This document shows positions 29,824-39,667 of a DNA stretch of 64,000 bases, piece after piece. Below the pieces are notes generated by a model. That model had not been told where the DNA came from, did no database searches, and worked only from the letters and a program-made list of their open reading frames with translations. Position 1 is the stretch's first letter. Each line of letters starts with the position of its first letter. The position numbers were made by a program, and so were the translations under genes. This stretch comes from Pseudomonas sp. Ga0074129. Its GTDB lineage: Bacteria > Pseudomonadota > Gammaproteobacteria > Pseudomonadales > Pseudomonadaceae. The stretch covers positions 1 to 64,000 of the forward strand of contig LNDO01000110.1 of NCBI GenBank assembly GCA_001465025.1. The letters run 5' to 3'.

Positions 29824-31053
29824 TTAGCCAAAGAACCAGTAGCAGACCAAAATCGCCGCCACCACGCCGGCAAGTTCTGCCAACAACGCACACCCCACGG
29901 CATGCCTTACGCGCTGGATGCCTACAGCGCCGAAATACACAGCCAAAACGTAGAACGTGGTTTCAGTGCTGCCCTGAATGGTCGCGGCAGCCAAGGCGGC
30001 AAAGCTGTCGACGCCGTGGGTTTGCATGGTTTCAATTAACATGGCGCGCGCCGCGCTGCCCGAGAACGGTTTGACCAATGCCGTGGGCAGGGCCTCGACA
30101 AAACGCGTGTCCCAGCCGATAGCCTCCACCAGCCAGCGAATCCCATCCAGCGCAAACTCAAGCGCGCCGGACGCGCGCAACATGCCAATCGCACAAAGCA
30201 TGGCCACCAGATAGGGCAGCAGGCTCTTGGCTACGTCGAAGCCTTCCTTGGCGCCTTCAATAAACTCCTCGTACACCGCCACTTTTCGCAGCGCGCCAAC
30301 CAGCAGAAACGACAACACGATGCCAAACAACGTGAGGTTGCCGGTCAGCGACGACAGCGATGCCAGCGCCGTTGCCGACATCGTCCCGAGCAGCGCCATA
30401 AAGCTACCGAGCAGCAATGCGCCTGGAATCAAATAGGCCAGCACCACCGGATCCCATAATCGCAACCGCTGCATCAATGCCACCGACAGCAAACCAACCA
30501 GCGTCGAAGCACTGGTCGCCAACAAAATGGGTAGAAAAACCAAGGTCGGGTCGGGCGCGCCTTGCTGAGCGCGGTACATAAAGATGGTCACCGGCAACAA
30601 CGTCAGCGAAGAGGCGTTGAGTACCAGAAACAAAATTTGTGCATTACTCGCCGTCGTACTGCTGGGATTGAGCGTTTGCAGCGCCCGCATGGCTTTCAGG
30701 CCAATTGGCGTTGCCGCGTTATCCAGCCCCAGCCCATTGGCAGCGAAGTTCATGGTGATCAAGCCTAAGGCCGGATGACCTCGCGGCACCTCCGGCATCA
30801 GCCGCGCAAACAGCGGGCCAAGCAGTCGGGCCAAGGCGTCAACCATCCCGGCTTTTTCGGCAATACGCAGCAAGCCCAGCCAGAGCGTCAATGTGCCGAA
30901 CAGCAACACCATGACCTCCACCGACAACTTGGCCATGGCAAACAGGCTTTCAACCATAGCGCCAAACACCGCCGGATCATCGCCCAATAACCAGCGCGAA
31001 AACCCGGCAATCGCCGCCACCACAAAAAATCCCAGCCATAGCCAATTAAGCAT
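29824..31053 (-). CDS. Fused SpmA/SpmB-type nucleoside-recognition (Gate) membrane protein
   Basis: A 409-residue inner-membrane protein made of two homologous 'Gate' halves. The N-terminal half (about 1-200, with GLITMNFAANGLGLDNAATPIGLKAM) matches spore maturation protein SpmA; the C-terminal half (about 230-409, with IQGSTETTFYVLAVYFG) matches SpmB. Bacillus has them as two proteins. In non-spore-formers their role is unknown, perhaps transport of a nucleoside or peptidoglycan precursor. The start at 31053 follows AGGAAGGA. Confidence 0.85.
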   Translation of the reverse strand: MLNWLWLGFFVVAAIAGFSRWLLGDDPAVFGAMVESLFAMAKLSVEVMVLLFGTLTLWLGLLRIAEKAGMVDALARLLGPLFARLMPEVPRGHPALGLITMNFAANGLGLDNAATPIGLKAMRALQTLNPSSTTASNAQILFLVLNASSLTLLPVTIFMYRAQQGAPDPTLVFLPILLATSASTLVGLLSVALMQRLRLWDPVVLAYLIPGALLLGSFMALLGTMSATALASLSSLTGNLTLFGIVLSFLLVGALRKVAVYEEFIEGAKEGFDVAKSLLPYLVAMLCAIGMLRASGALEFALDGIRWLVEAIGWDTRFVEALPTALVKPFSGSAARAMLIETMQTHGVDSFAALAAATIQGSTETTFYVLAVYFGAVGIQRVRHAVGCALLAELAGVVAAILVCYWFFG

Positions 31054-31126
31054 CTGCGCGTCCTTCCTCATTCAGGCAGCGATCATACCCAGCTCACCGA
31101 CGAAAGACAGACGGAGCTGGCACACA

Positions 31127-32665
31127 TCAGCTGTGCGCGGCCACAAACGCGCGAAAAGCAGCGGCATCCAGTGCCTTGGAAAACAACCAGCCCTGGCCAA
31201 CGTGTGCGCCGAGGCTCAGCAACAACTGCGCCTGTGCCTCGTGCTCAATGCCTTCAGCAATCACCTTGAGGCCCAGCGCACGGGCCATCTGGATGATATG
31301 TGGAGCCACCGGGCTGCTGGCGGCATCGGAGCCGAGGGTATCGACGAAGCTTTTATCGATTTTCAGCACATCCACCGGCAACGCCTGCAAGTAAGACAGG
31401 CTGGAGTAGCCCGTGCCAAAGTCATCAATGGCTATCCGGTGACCGCTGTCGCGTTGGGCTTGCAGCAAGCTGCTGGCCAGTTGCACGTCCACCAGGCCGC
31501 GCTCCGTCACCTCGTAGAGCAACTGCTGCGCCGGCACACCGCACTCGGCGAGCAACTGCTGAGCGTGAGCAACGAAGGCGCTGCCACTGATGTCGGCGGC
31601 CGCCAGGTTAACGGAGATGTACAGCTGCGGGTGGTCACGCAGTAACGCGGCCTGCTCGTGCAGCACCAACTCGATCACGCGCCGGGTAATCGCGCATATC
31701 TGCCCACTGTCTTCGGCCTGTGGAATAAACAGATCCGGCCGTACTCGCTGACCATCGGCGCGCCGCCAACGCACCAACGCTTCGGCACCCACGCAGCGGC
31801 GGCTTTGCAGGTCCACCAGCGGCTGGTAGTCGACTTCCAGCTCACCACGGCGTAACGCCATTTGCAGGGCGCGCTCCAACGATTGATCACGGCGCAGCTG
31901 CAACGCCACCATGCGCCCCAACAGACCGGCCAGCACCAGTGCCACACCTGCCCACAGCCCACGGTAACGCCACAGCAAAGCCTGCAGACGATGGCCCTCG
32001 GCACTGACAATCAAGCGCATGCCATGGCTGTCGCCGGAACCGGTCAGGTAAACCCGCTCAGCGCCAATCAGCAAATGCTGCGGCGCAGCAATCACGCGTC
32101 GCTGCTCATCCGTCGGACGGGTGGAGCCGCCGACAAAGTCCAGCACCTGCTCGGCCTTGGGCCCGACCACCTGCACCTCGATCCCGGCCGGCATGGACAG
32201 TTGATCGCGCAGGTAGGTGAGGCTGGACGCCAACAGGTAGCCGTTATGCTCCAGCAGTAATGATGGCAGCTCGGCATTGTTCAGCTGGCTGGGTGACCAC
32301 CACAACTCCACGCCATCAAACAACCAGTGCTGGTACTGACTCAGTTCGGCGCGACTGGGCAAAGGCCCCGAGCCACAGGCAGCGCCATCGGGCAGGCGAT
32401 AACCGATTTCACGCACATACAGCAGAGGGCGCCGCACATCATCCAGCACCGCGCGCTGAGCGGCGCTGCAGCCTTGCGCCGCAACGCCGTCAAAGGCCTG
32501 CAGTTGGCGATAGAGTTCGTTGTAAAAGTGCTGACTGCGCTCCAGTGCCCGGTCATGCAGCACCTGCAACGCACCGCGCTCGGCCTCACGCGCTTGCCAC
32601 CCCCCCACATGCCAGGCCATCCACAGCAACAAGGCCGCACTGAGCAAGGCAAACAACCAGCCCAT
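31127..32665 (-). CDS. CSS-motif EAL-domain c-di-GMP phosphodiesterase
   Basis: A 512-residue membrane protein. Two transmembrane segments (about 2-20 and 230-250) bracket a periplasmic CSS-motif sensor that contains GCSAAQ. In PdeC-type proteins this Cys pair responds to periplasmic redox state. The EAL domain (about 265-505) has GAEALVRW, SVNLAAADI, IDDFGTGYSSLSYL and the following catalytic KIDKSFV, so activity is expected. No ATG, GTG or TTG precedes the chosen start before an in-frame stop. Confidence 0.92.
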   Translation of the reverse strand: MGWLFALLSAALLLWMAWHVGGWQAREAERGALQVLHDRALERSQHFYNELYRQLQAFDGVAAQGCSAAQRAVLDDVRRPLLYVREIGYRLPDGAACGSGPLPSRAELSQYQHWLFDGVELWWSPSQLNNAELPSLLLEHNGYLLASSLTYLRDQLSMPAGIEVQVVGPKAEQVLDFVGGSTRPTDEQRRVIAAPQHLLIGAERVYLTGSGDSHGMRLIVSAEGHRLQALLWRYRGLWAGVALVLAGLLGRMVALQLRRDQSLERALQMALRRGELEVDYQPLVDLQSRRCVGAEALVRWRRADGQRVRPDLFIPQAEDSGQICAITRRVIELVLHEQAALLRDHPQLYISVNLAAADISGSAFVAHAQQLLAECGVPAQQLLYEVTERGLVDVQLASSLLQAQRDSGHRIAIDDFGTGYSSLSYLQALPVDVLKIDKSFVDTLGSDAASSPVAPHIIQMARALGLKVIAEGIEHEAQAQLLLSLGAHVGQGWLFSKALDAAAFRAFVAAHS

Positions 32666-32737
32666 CGGCTGTGGTCGATAAAACCGCTTTACCCAACCTG
32701 ATCCCTAGTGTGCCATGTTTGCGTCCCTTGTTGTGGG

Positions 32738-32905
32738 TCAGTTTGCCGTCAGCCAAGCCAGTAGCGCGGCCGTTTCGGCATCTGCCTGACCGTTGTAGTT
32801 GGTTGGTCGATATTTCATCTGGAAGGCCGCCAACACATTACGCGCTGCTTCGCTGTTTTGACCATCCTGCGTCACCTCATCCAGAAACTGCCCAGGCAAA
32901 TACTC
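32738..32905 (-). pseudogene. 3' fragment of an ampDh2-type gene (peptidoglycan-binding end)
   Basis: Read on the minus strand this encodes FLDEVTQDGQNSEAARNVLAAF and a close match to the last 35 residues of the complete gene at 34786-35556, ending AWLTAN against AWLTAK. An in-frame stop lies just upstream and there is no start. It is a remnant of a duplicated or recombined copy, lying on the other side of the transferase gene from the intact copy. Confidence 0.85.
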
Positions 32906-33046
32906 GTCACACGCTATTGAATCTAAAACTCAAATGAAAACGATTCTGAAGAGGTTGACGCACAGAAATAATGGCTTACATCGCGCAGATGTTATTTCCG
33001 CATTGCCACATTGTAGGATTCGCGGATCAAAATAGGACCCCCTGAC

Positions 33047-34747
33047 ATGTCAATCCGCCTAAACGACTTGGCCCCCAACACATCACACGACAAAGGTTCA
33101 TTTCGCCAAAGACTTATAAGATTGCTGACGTTAAGCGTCATCAGCTGTTTATTACTCATGGCCGATGACTTTATACAGAAAATCTTTACTGACAATAATC
33201 AGGCTGAACTGGAACTGGAATTCGTCTTCGTCGTCTGGTTATTTAGTTTGTCGCTTTGGCTGGTTGCGATGCCACGCCTGGTAACGGGCATACTGATTTT
33301 ATTGGCCAGTATGCAACTGATGCAGTTAAGTCATGTCTCATTCTTTGGCGAGCCTCTTTCCGCCCCGGACATTACAAGTTTCTTTGTCGACTTCGCGGAA
33401 GTTAGAGAAACTACATTACACAGCTTTTCTGACCATTGGCATGTGCTACCCAGCGTGTTACTGCCCTACAGCCTGCTGATTTATTTACACATTGCCATAC
33501 CGTCAAAAGTCGATATACCCAGAAGTCGCTGGGCATTGATTATCATCATTTTGGTATTGGGCTCAAAACCCTACAGAGCCACATACAGGGATCTCACCTC
33601 TTTTATGCCAGGCCCCACTCGCAGCGGCCTGCACAATAGCTTTAATGCGTTTGCTTATTATGGGGTTCGTCTCGCCTTTCGCCCGGCTGAAACACTGCCG
33701 CCAGCGCCATTTGCGCCCTACAAAACGCTGCCTAAAACAACTCATGCGCAGCATGTTTGGCTGGTGGTGGCTGACTCACTGAGAACTGATCGGCTAGGGG
33801 TGATGGGTTACGCTCGCAATAACACACCCAATTTAAGTCGCCTTGCCAATCAGGGCGAGCTCATTGCACGCCCCGGCATTGCCGCGGGTGTGTCCACGGC
33901 TGTTAGCCTGCCCAATTTACTCAACGTTATTCGCGAGCCCGGCCAAACGGACCTGCTGCGTTCACAGCCGCACAATCTTTTTGCTTTGGCTCGCCAGAGC
34001 GGATTCAAAACACATTGGATTTCCTCTCAGGAATCAAAACTGCTGAGTCATCTGGGTAGCAACCATTTGGATGTTTCAATTACACGTGAAGACCATCCTT
34101 TATTGTTCCTAAAACGCCATGATCATGCCCTGGTTGACTTACTAGCCAAACAAGAATGGGGCGCGCGTAATTTTGTGACCCTTAACTTGCGTACGGCCCA
34201 TCTGCCTTACGAAGAAAACTATGACCAGCACACCGAAGCGCTAAATACATGGCCCACGGATTCCGACCTGCCGCGCGAACAACGCAAAGCGAATGCCTAC
34301 GATAACGCGGTCAGCTACTTGGATGATGTACTGGCTGAGATCATTACTCAGTTCGATCAACTTGAAGGTGAACGCTACCTGATCATCACTGGCGATCATG
34401 GACAGTTATTGGGTGAAAACGGCCGCTGGGGGCATAATGATTTAGTGCCTCAAGTTGCTGAAGTCCCCTTATTGGTCATCGCGCGTGAAGCGGATGAAAA
34501 GAGCCTGGAGGGCCTGACCACCCAACACTGGGTAAGTCATTATGAAGCGGCGGTGTGGATTGCAGAGCGACTCGGATGGGAAATACAAAACCCTAATAAA
34601 CTGGCCGGGGAGCATTTCATTCAAGGCAAACAGTTGTTTGGTGACAACATGATTAAGCGCGTGCTTGAAACACCCGACGGTTTAAACTACGAAGAGCCTG
34701 TACTGGTCAGTCGCTGGCTAAAGAAACTCAATGAAACTTCACAATAA
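33047..34747 (+). CDS. Phosphoethanolamine/phosphoglycerol transferase-like membrane protein (sulfatase superfamily)
   Basis: A 566-residue inner-membrane enzyme. About five hydrophobic segments (residues 25-195) precede a periplasmic alkaline-phosphatase-fold domain: WLVVADSLRTDRLGVMGYARN (nucleophile region), GVSTAVSLPNLL, LRTAHLPYEENY, YDNAVSYLDDVL and the metal-binding GDHGQLLGENGRWGH. The pattern is closest to EptA/CptA-type transferases, but the usual Glu-Thr at the nucleophile is Asp-Ser. It could modify lipid A, a glycan or another envelope polymer. Composition is visibly AT-richer than its neighbours and it lies between two copies of the ampDh2 3' end, which suggests acquisition by recombination. 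Confidence 0.8.
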   Translation: MSIRLNDLAPNTSHDKGSFRQRLIRLLTLSVISCLLLMADDFIQKIFTDNNQAELELEFVFVVWLFSLSLWLVAMPRLVTGILILLASMQLMQLSHVSFFGEPLSAPDITSFFVDFAEVRETTLHSFSDHWHVLPSVLLPYSLLIYLHIAIPSKVDIPRSRWALIIIILVLGSKPYRATYRDLTSFMPGPTRSGLHNSFNAFAYYGVRLAFRPAETLPPAPFAPYKTLPKTTHAQHVWLVVADSLRTDRLGVMGYARNNTPNLSRLANQGELIARPGIAAGVSTAVSLPNLLNVIREPGQTDLLRSQPHNLFALARQSGFKTHWISSQESKLLSHLGSNHLDVSITREDHPLLFLKRHDHALVDLLAKQEWGARNFVTLNLRTAHLPYEENYDQHTEALNTWPTDSDLPREQRKANAYDNAVSYLDDVLAEIITQFDQLEGERYLIITGDHGQLLGENGRWGHNDLVPQVAEVPLLVIAREADEKSLEGLTTQHWVSHYEAAVWIAERLGWEIQNPNKLAGEHFIQGKQLFGDNMIKRVLETPDGLNYEEPVLVSRWLKKLNETSQ

Positions 34748-34785
34748 AGGCTGCTGGCTGAAGTAATCCTGTAGCGTTCACCCGA

Positions 34786-35556
34786 TCACTTCGCCGTCAG
34801 CCAGGCCAGCAGCGCGGCCGTTTCAGCATCCGCCTGACCGCTGTAATTGGCCGGCCGGTATTTCATTTGGAAGGCAGCCAGAACATTGCGCGTCGCCTCG
34901 CTGTAGAGGCCATCTTGCGCCACCTCTAACCCGACCTGAGCCAGACGCTGCTGGAACCAGCGCAGGTCTGGCAACTGCTGGGCGTAGACCGCTTGCAAAC
35001 GCGCCACTTCGGCGGCATCGGGCCAGCGAATCAGGCCGGCCTCAGCCAAGCGCTGCCAGGGGAACAGCGGCCCCGGATCGACCTTGCGCTGCGGGGCGAT
35101 GTCACTGTGGGCAATGATGCTGTCGATGGGCAGGTTGTGCCGCCGCACGATGTCTTGCAGCAACGGAATCAAGGCGTCGATCTGCGCCGGGGCGAAGGGC
35201 TGCCAGTAACGCCCGTTGGGAGTGTCGAAGAAGCCTTGATTGACCAACTCAATGCCGATGGTGGTGCCGTTGAGCCAGGTGCGACCTTGCCATTGGCTGT
35301 TGCCGGCATGCCAGGCGCGGCGGTTTTCATCCACCAGACGGTAGATAGTCGCGGGGCTATCACCGATCAGGTAATGGCTGCTCACCTCGGTTTCGGTGAG
35401 CAATTGCAGCGAGCGGGCCAGGTCGGCAGAGGTGTAGTGCAGCACGATGTACTGCACCCGGCTGTTTTGCCCAGTGGCCGTGTAACGCTCGTCGATACGT
35501 AAACCCTGGCTGCAACCGGCCAACAGCAACAGGACACTTAGGAAAATCATTCTCAT
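34786..35556 (-). CDS. N-acetylmuramoyl-L-alanine amidase, AmpDh2/AmiD type lipoprotein
   Basis: A 256-residue lipoprotein (signal with lipobox LAGC, residues about 12-15). The amidase domain has zinc-ligand regions VLHYTSADL, GIELVNQGFF and IAHSDIAPQRKVDPGPLFPW, and cleaves the bond between MurNAc and L-alanine in periplasmic muropeptides. The C-terminus (about 190-256) is a peptidoglycan-binding domain. It matches the outer-membrane AmpDh2 of P. aeruginosa and AmiD of E. coli. Its ATG overlaps the marC stop (ATGA). Its 3' end is duplicated at 32738-32905. Confidence 0.9.
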   Translation of the reverse strand: MRMIFLSVLLLLAGCSQGLRIDERYTATGQNSRVQYIVLHYTSADLARSLQLLTETEVSSHYLIGDSPATIYRLVDENRRAWHAGNSQWQGRTWLNGTTIGIELVNQGFFDTPNGRYWQPFAPAQIDALIPLLQDIVRRHNLPIDSIIAHSDIAPQRKVDPGPLFPWQRLAEAGLIRWPDAAEVARLQAVYAQQLPDLRWFQQRLAQVGLEVAQDGLYSEATRNVLAAFQMKYRPANYSGQADAETAALLAWLTAK

Positions 35557-36146
35557 GGGCTGATATGCAACACGCTTTGCAGGTTGTCCAACAGCATGTC
35601 GACGCTGAGCATGATCAACAACATGCCCATCAATCGCTCCACTGCGGTCAGTCCGCGGGGTCCGAGAAAACGTTGCAGAAACGACGCCTGCAACAGAATA
35701 AATGCCGTCGCCGCCCAGGCCAGCAGCACGGCGGCATAAAGTTCCCAAAGTGGCCCGTCGTGGGTGTTGCGCAGGGTCATCAACACCGCCAGCGCAGAAG
35801 GCCCGGCCACTGCCGGAGTCGCCAACGGCACCAGCATGGGCTCGCCATCTGGCACATCCCCCAAGACGCCTTGCGGGCCGGGAAAGATCAGGCGCATAGC
35901 GATCACAAACAAGATGATACCGCCGGCAATCGCCGTGGCTTCACGCGACAAGCCCAGGGCGCTGAGCACTTTATCGCCAAAGGTGAGAAACAGCAGCAAC
36001 AAAGCCAGGGCAAACAACAGTTCGCGTGCGGCGATCCATAAGCGACGTTTGGCCTCCACGTTTTTCAGGGCGGCGATAAAGATGGCGATGTTGCCAAAGG
36101 GGTCGGTGACCAAAAAGATCAATGCAGCGATGCCGAATATTTCCAT
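35553..36146 (-). CDS. MarC family integral membrane protein
   Basis: A 197-residue protein with six hydrophobic segments, starting MEIFGIAALIFLVTDPFGNI. This is the NAAT/MarC family, small membrane proteins with no proven substrate (the old link to multiple antibiotic resistance was withdrawn). The ATG at 36146 has AGGAG upstream. Translation of the amidase gene is probably coupled to it. Confidence 0.9.
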   Translation of the reverse strand: MEIFGIAALIFLVTDPFGNIAIFIAALKNVEAKRRLWIAARELLFALALLLLFLTFGDKVLSALGLSREATAIAGGIILFVIAMRLIFPGPQGVLGDVPDGEPMLVPLATPAVAGPSALAVLMTLRNTHDGPLWELYAAVLLAWAATAFILLQASFLQRFLGPRGLTAVERLMGMLLIMLSVDMLLDNLQSVLHISP

Positions 36147-36272
36147 GAAGCACTCCTAACAGGTCGGCAAAGTTTAGTGCCTCCGACGGCAGAAAACGCC
36201 GTTGATTCGGCGTAAAAGCCACGCTGGTCGAGAGACTGGGCAGGGTTGGAACGAGACTGCTAAACTGTTTCT

Positions 36273-36296
36273 TGTACAAAATAGGAATTATGTACA
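36273..36296. promoter_or_regulatory. LitR/CarH-type operator before the CRY-DASH gene
   Basis: TGTACA-N12-TGTACA is a perfect match to the T(G/A)TACA-N12-TGTA(C/T)A element that I recall for the light-responsive LitR of P. putida. It lies 30 bases upstream of the cryptochrome start, where a MerR-family regulator would overlap the promoter. No litR gene is in the window. Confidence 0.7.
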
Positions 36297-36325
36297 ACAC
36301 CTGTGCTACTTCGGAGTCCAACACC

Positions 36326-37744
36326 ATGCGCGCCATGCTGTGGTTCAAGCAGGATCTTCGTCTCGATGACCACCCCGACCTGCAAGCCGGCCTAAAGGCC
36401 GAGTGCCTGCTGCCCGTCTATGTGCTCGACCCGCAGTTACTTCAGCTCAATGACTTCGGCATGCGTCGTATGGGCGTGCACCGTGCGCGTTTTTTGCTGG
36501 AGAGCCTGGCAGCGCTGGGCGGCGAACTGCGCCAGCGCGGCTCGAACCTGCTGGTGCTGATGGGCGCCGCCGATGAGGTCATCCCCAAGCTGGTCAGTCA
36601 GTTCAATCTTGATCAGGTGCTGACTCTGGAGGAAATGGCCCCCGACGAACGCGCCGAGTTGGCTCGAGTGGCGCGTCGCCTGGGCAACATTGCGGTGCAA
36701 CAGGCACCGGCCAATAACCTGCTGCGCCGCGAGGAACTGCCCTGTACGGTCGAGCAAATGCCCCATGTGTTCAGTCGCTTTCGCAGTCTGGTTGAAGACC
36801 GTCTGCATGTGTTCCAACCTCAGTCAGCGCCAGCTAAATTACCGGCCTTACCCGAGGGCGCACACGCGCTAATCCAGCCACTACCAACCCTTTCACAACT
36901 GGGTTTGGGTGAGCCGTTGAGTGTGGCCGCCAGTGCCTTTCCTTTCTCCGGTGGCGAACCGGCCGCCCTCGCCAGGCTGCGTGATTACCTTTGGCAAAGC
37001 CAAGGCGTGCGGCACTACAAAGAAACCCGCAACGGCATGATCGGCAGCGAGTACTCCTCTAAATTTTCGCCTTGGTTGGCCAACGGCAGCCTCTCTGCGC
37101 GAAGAGTGATCAGCGAGTTACGCCGCTATGAAGCGCAGCACGCGCGAAATGATTCGACCTACTGGCTGTGGGTTGAAATGCTTTGGCGGGATTTCTTTCG
37201 CTGGACGCTCATGCGCCACGGCAGCGCCCTGTTCAAGGCAGGCGGATTGAAGGCCACCGAGAACGCGTCGAACCGACTTGACCGGCGCTTTAAAGATTGG
37301 ACACGCGGGCAAACCGGCATGCCACTGGTAGACGCCAACATGCGTGAGCTGGCTGCCACAGGCTTTATGTCCAACCGTGGCCGGCAAGTAGTCGCGAGTT
37401 ATTTGATCAACGACTTGCAGCAAGACTGGCGTCATGGCGCTGCATGGTTTGAAGAACACTTGATTGACTACGACCCCGCCAGCAACTGGGGTAACTGGGC
37501 TTACCTGGCTGGGGTGGGCAACGACCCTCGGCAGAACCGCGTGTTCAATGCCCTGCGTCAGGCACGCACCTACGACCCAGACGCGCAGTACGTGACGTTG
37601 TGGCTACCCGAGTTACGCGACGTGCCCCAAGCGTTGCGGCACACCCCATTTTTGTTGGCAGGCGGCCATCTGCGCACGTTGGGCTACCCGCAGCTCACGC
37701 GCATACCAGAGAGTTGGAAACCTTACCTGCATCAAGTCGCGTGA
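36326..37744 (+). CDS. CRY-DASH family photolyase/cryptochrome
   Basis: A 472-residue flavoprotein. The N-terminal photolyase domain (about 1-130, MLWFKQDLRLDDHPDL) binds an antenna cofactor and the C-terminal FAD domain includes SKFSPWLANGSLSARRVISEL, YWLWVEMLWRDFFRW, GFMSNRGRQVVASYL and DYDPASNWGNWAYLAGVGNDP. The last two are typical of CRY-DASH rather than the class I CPD photolyase PhrB. CRY-DASH proteins repair cyclobutane dimers mainly in single-stranded DNA and may also sense light. GGAG precedes the chosen ATG. The upstream LitR-type site suggests induction by light. Confidence 0.88.
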   Translation: MRAMLWFKQDLRLDDHPDLQAGLKAECLLPVYVLDPQLLQLNDFGMRRMGVHRARFLLESLAALGGELRQRGSNLLVLMGAADEVIPKLVSQFNLDQVLTLEEMAPDERAELARVARRLGNIAVQQAPANNLLRREELPCTVEQMPHVFSRFRSLVEDRLHVFQPQSAPAKLPALPEGAHALIQPLPTLSQLGLGEPLSVAASAFPFSGGEPAALARLRDYLWQSQGVRHYKETRNGMIGSEYSSKFSPWLANGSLSARRVISELRRYEAQHARNDSTYWLWVEMLWRDFFRWTLMRHGSALFKAGGLKATENASNRLDRRFKDWTRGQTGMPLVDANMRELAATGFMSNRGRQVVASYLINDLQQDWRHGAAWFEEHLIDYDPASNWGNWAYLAGVGNDPRQNRVFNALRQARTYDPDAQYVTLWLPELRDVPQALRHTPFLLAGGHLRTLGYPQLTRIPESWKPYLHQVA

Positions 37745-37793
37745 TGCTCGGCGTGAGTGCGGCGCAGCCTGTTGCACAGCAACACCCCGGTGC

Positions 37794-39611
37794 TTAGCCC
37801 AACTCAACTCGGTTGCGCCCGCCGCTTTTGGCTCGATACAGGGCTTGGTCGGCGCGCTCGAATACCTGCTCGCTGCTTTCGGCATTGGCAAAAGCCGTAA
37901 GGCCTGCCGACAGGGTGATGGTCACGCGCTCGCCACGGAAATGGAACGGGCACTGCTCAACCCCATCCAGCAGGGTCTGTAGCAATTGCTGTGCACCGTT
38001 GAGTGGTGTGGACGGGATGAGCAACACAAACTCTTCGCCACCAAAACGGGCAATGAAGTCGGTCTTGCGCAAACGTTTGGCCAACTCTCCAGCGATGATC
38101 TTTAAAACCTTGTCGCCCGCCAGGTGGCCGTACCCATCATTGATGCGCTTGAAGTGATCGATGTCTAGCACCGCCAGTGCCAGTTCACCGCCATAACGCT
38201 TCCAGCGCGCCATTTCCAATTCCAGACGCTCGCTCCAACCCGCTCGGTTGGCCAGGCCGGTGAGCGGATCAATCAACGCCTTCTGCCGCTGCTCTTCGAG
38301 GTGGTCGCGGAAGCCCTGCGCCTCCTGCTCCATTTCGGCGACTTTCTGCGTCAGGCTTTGCAGGCGCTGCGCCACTTCCGCTTCGCGTCCGTCACGCTGC
38401 TTTTGATGGGCGCTGACGGTATTGAGCAAACCATCCAGCCGCGCTTCAAGGGATTGCTTGAGGCTGTGCAGATCAACTGCATCCTGCACACTGGCTTGTA
38501 AACCGCTGACCTGTTCGCGCAGTTCCTGGTTGAAGCTGCGCGCGCTTTCGACCGACTCACTGTAACCCTCTTGCGCTTCACTGATGCTGCCCAGGAATGA
38601 TTCCAGGCGCTCATTGAGCTGTTTGAGGTAACTGGCGAACTCACGCTGGCCACTGTCAGTAACGGCGAGTATCAACACTGCCAAGTCATCCAGCACAGCC
38701 ACCAACTCATACCAGTTCAGCCCTTCCAGCACGCGACTTCGCAGCGCTTCAGCCTGCGGTTGGTGGCGTGCGGGCAGCTCCAGCTCGTCAAGCAAGCGCA
38801 GCAGGCTCTCACCAATATGCGGGGCGGCGGTGCTGTATCCCGGCTCGGGGGCTTCCGGCAGTGCGTAGGCGGGGTCGCCGTTAACCGGCGCAGCGCGATC
38901 CACCGGGGAACTTGGCGCTGACGGCGCAGCCAGCACACTTACTGCAAGTGCGTCTGGGGCCGCATGGGTCGGCAGTGCATCGGCAGCTATCGGCGGCTCA
39001 GCGACTACAACATCAACCGCCGCCAATGCTGCACCCGACTGCGCATCTTCCTCCGCTGGCTCTGGCAGACCGGATGTTTCAGCGGCCTCCTTGTTGCCAA
39101 ACAAGCGCTGTAAAAGACCGGGGCGAACCGGATTGCTCTCAGGATCCAGCGCCGCCAAGGCCTGCTGTTGCAGGCTGCTGAGCTCGCTGAGCAGAGCCGG
39201 TAATTCACGCGGCTGACTGGCGCGTTGCTCGATGCGTTTGGCAAATTGTTTGAGGGCTTTACGTACTTCGCGCGGCGGCTCTAGGGCGAGCAGTTGGCTG
39301 GTCAGGTTGGTGACCCCCGCCACATTCATGTCGGCCCGTTCCTGACGGCGCTTTTCTGAATCCAGCACGGCTTTTTCCAGCCGCGGAATCAGTGCTGAGA
39401 GGCCGGCATCAATGTCATCGCGGCGCAGCATGTCGCGCAGCTCTTGCATGCATTGATCAACCGCTTTGTCGCTGCCTTCTGCCGCCAGCGAACTGCGCAC
39501 CAAGCCTCGGCGCAACAAATCCAGACGCGTCTCCCAGCGTTGCTCAAGCTTCTCTTGCTCTTCCAGGCTTTCGAGGTATTTGCTTTTCCAGCGCTGGACA
39601 TCATCGCTCAT
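37794..39611 (-). CDS. Diguanylate cyclase, DgcH-like
   Basis: A 605-residue cytoplasmic protein. The long N-terminal part (about 1-430) is helical and coiled-coil-rich, with an acidic/Pro/Ala-rich linker (about 170-260). The C-terminal GGDEF domain (about 440-605) has [27 protein letters not shown] and the active site RFGGEEF, so c-di-GMP synthesis is expected. Position next to an EEP phosphatase, dsbA and cytochrome c4 matches dgcH (PA5487) of P. aeruginosa. Of several close ATGs, 39611 (MSDDVQRW) is preferred. Confidence 0.88.
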   Translation of the reverse strand: MSDDVQRWKSKYLESLEEQEKLEQRWETRLDLLRRGLVRSSLAAEGSDKAVDQCMQELRDMLRRDDIDAGLSALIPRLEKAVLDSEKRRQERADMNVAGVTNLTSQLLALEPPREVRKALKQFAKRIEQRASQPRELPALLSELSSLQQQALAALDPESNPVRPGLLQRLFGNKEAAETSGLPEPAEEDAQSGAALAAVDVVVAEPPIAADALPTHAAPDALAVSVLAAPSAPSSPVDRAAPVNGDPAYALPEAPEPGYSTAAPHIGESLLRLLDELELPARHQPQAEALRSRVLEGLNWYELVAVLDDLAVLILAVTDSGQREFASYLKQLNERLESFLGSISEAQEGYSESVESARSFNQELREQVSGLQASVQDAVDLHSLKQSLEARLDGLLNTVSAHQKQRDGREAEVAQRLQSLTQKVAEMEQEAQGFRDHLEEQRQKALIDPLTGLANRAGWSERLELEMARWKRYGGELALAVLDIDHFKRINDGYGHLAGDKVLKIIAGELAKRLRKTDFIARFGGEEFVLLIPSTPLNGAQQLLQTLLDGVEQCPFHFRGERVTITLSAGLTAFANAESSEQVFERADQALYRAKSGGRNRVELG

Positions 39612-39667
39612 CATTGCCATCCACTGATCGGGGAGTGTTGCAGGTGGTCGTGCCAGCAGCTGACGTG

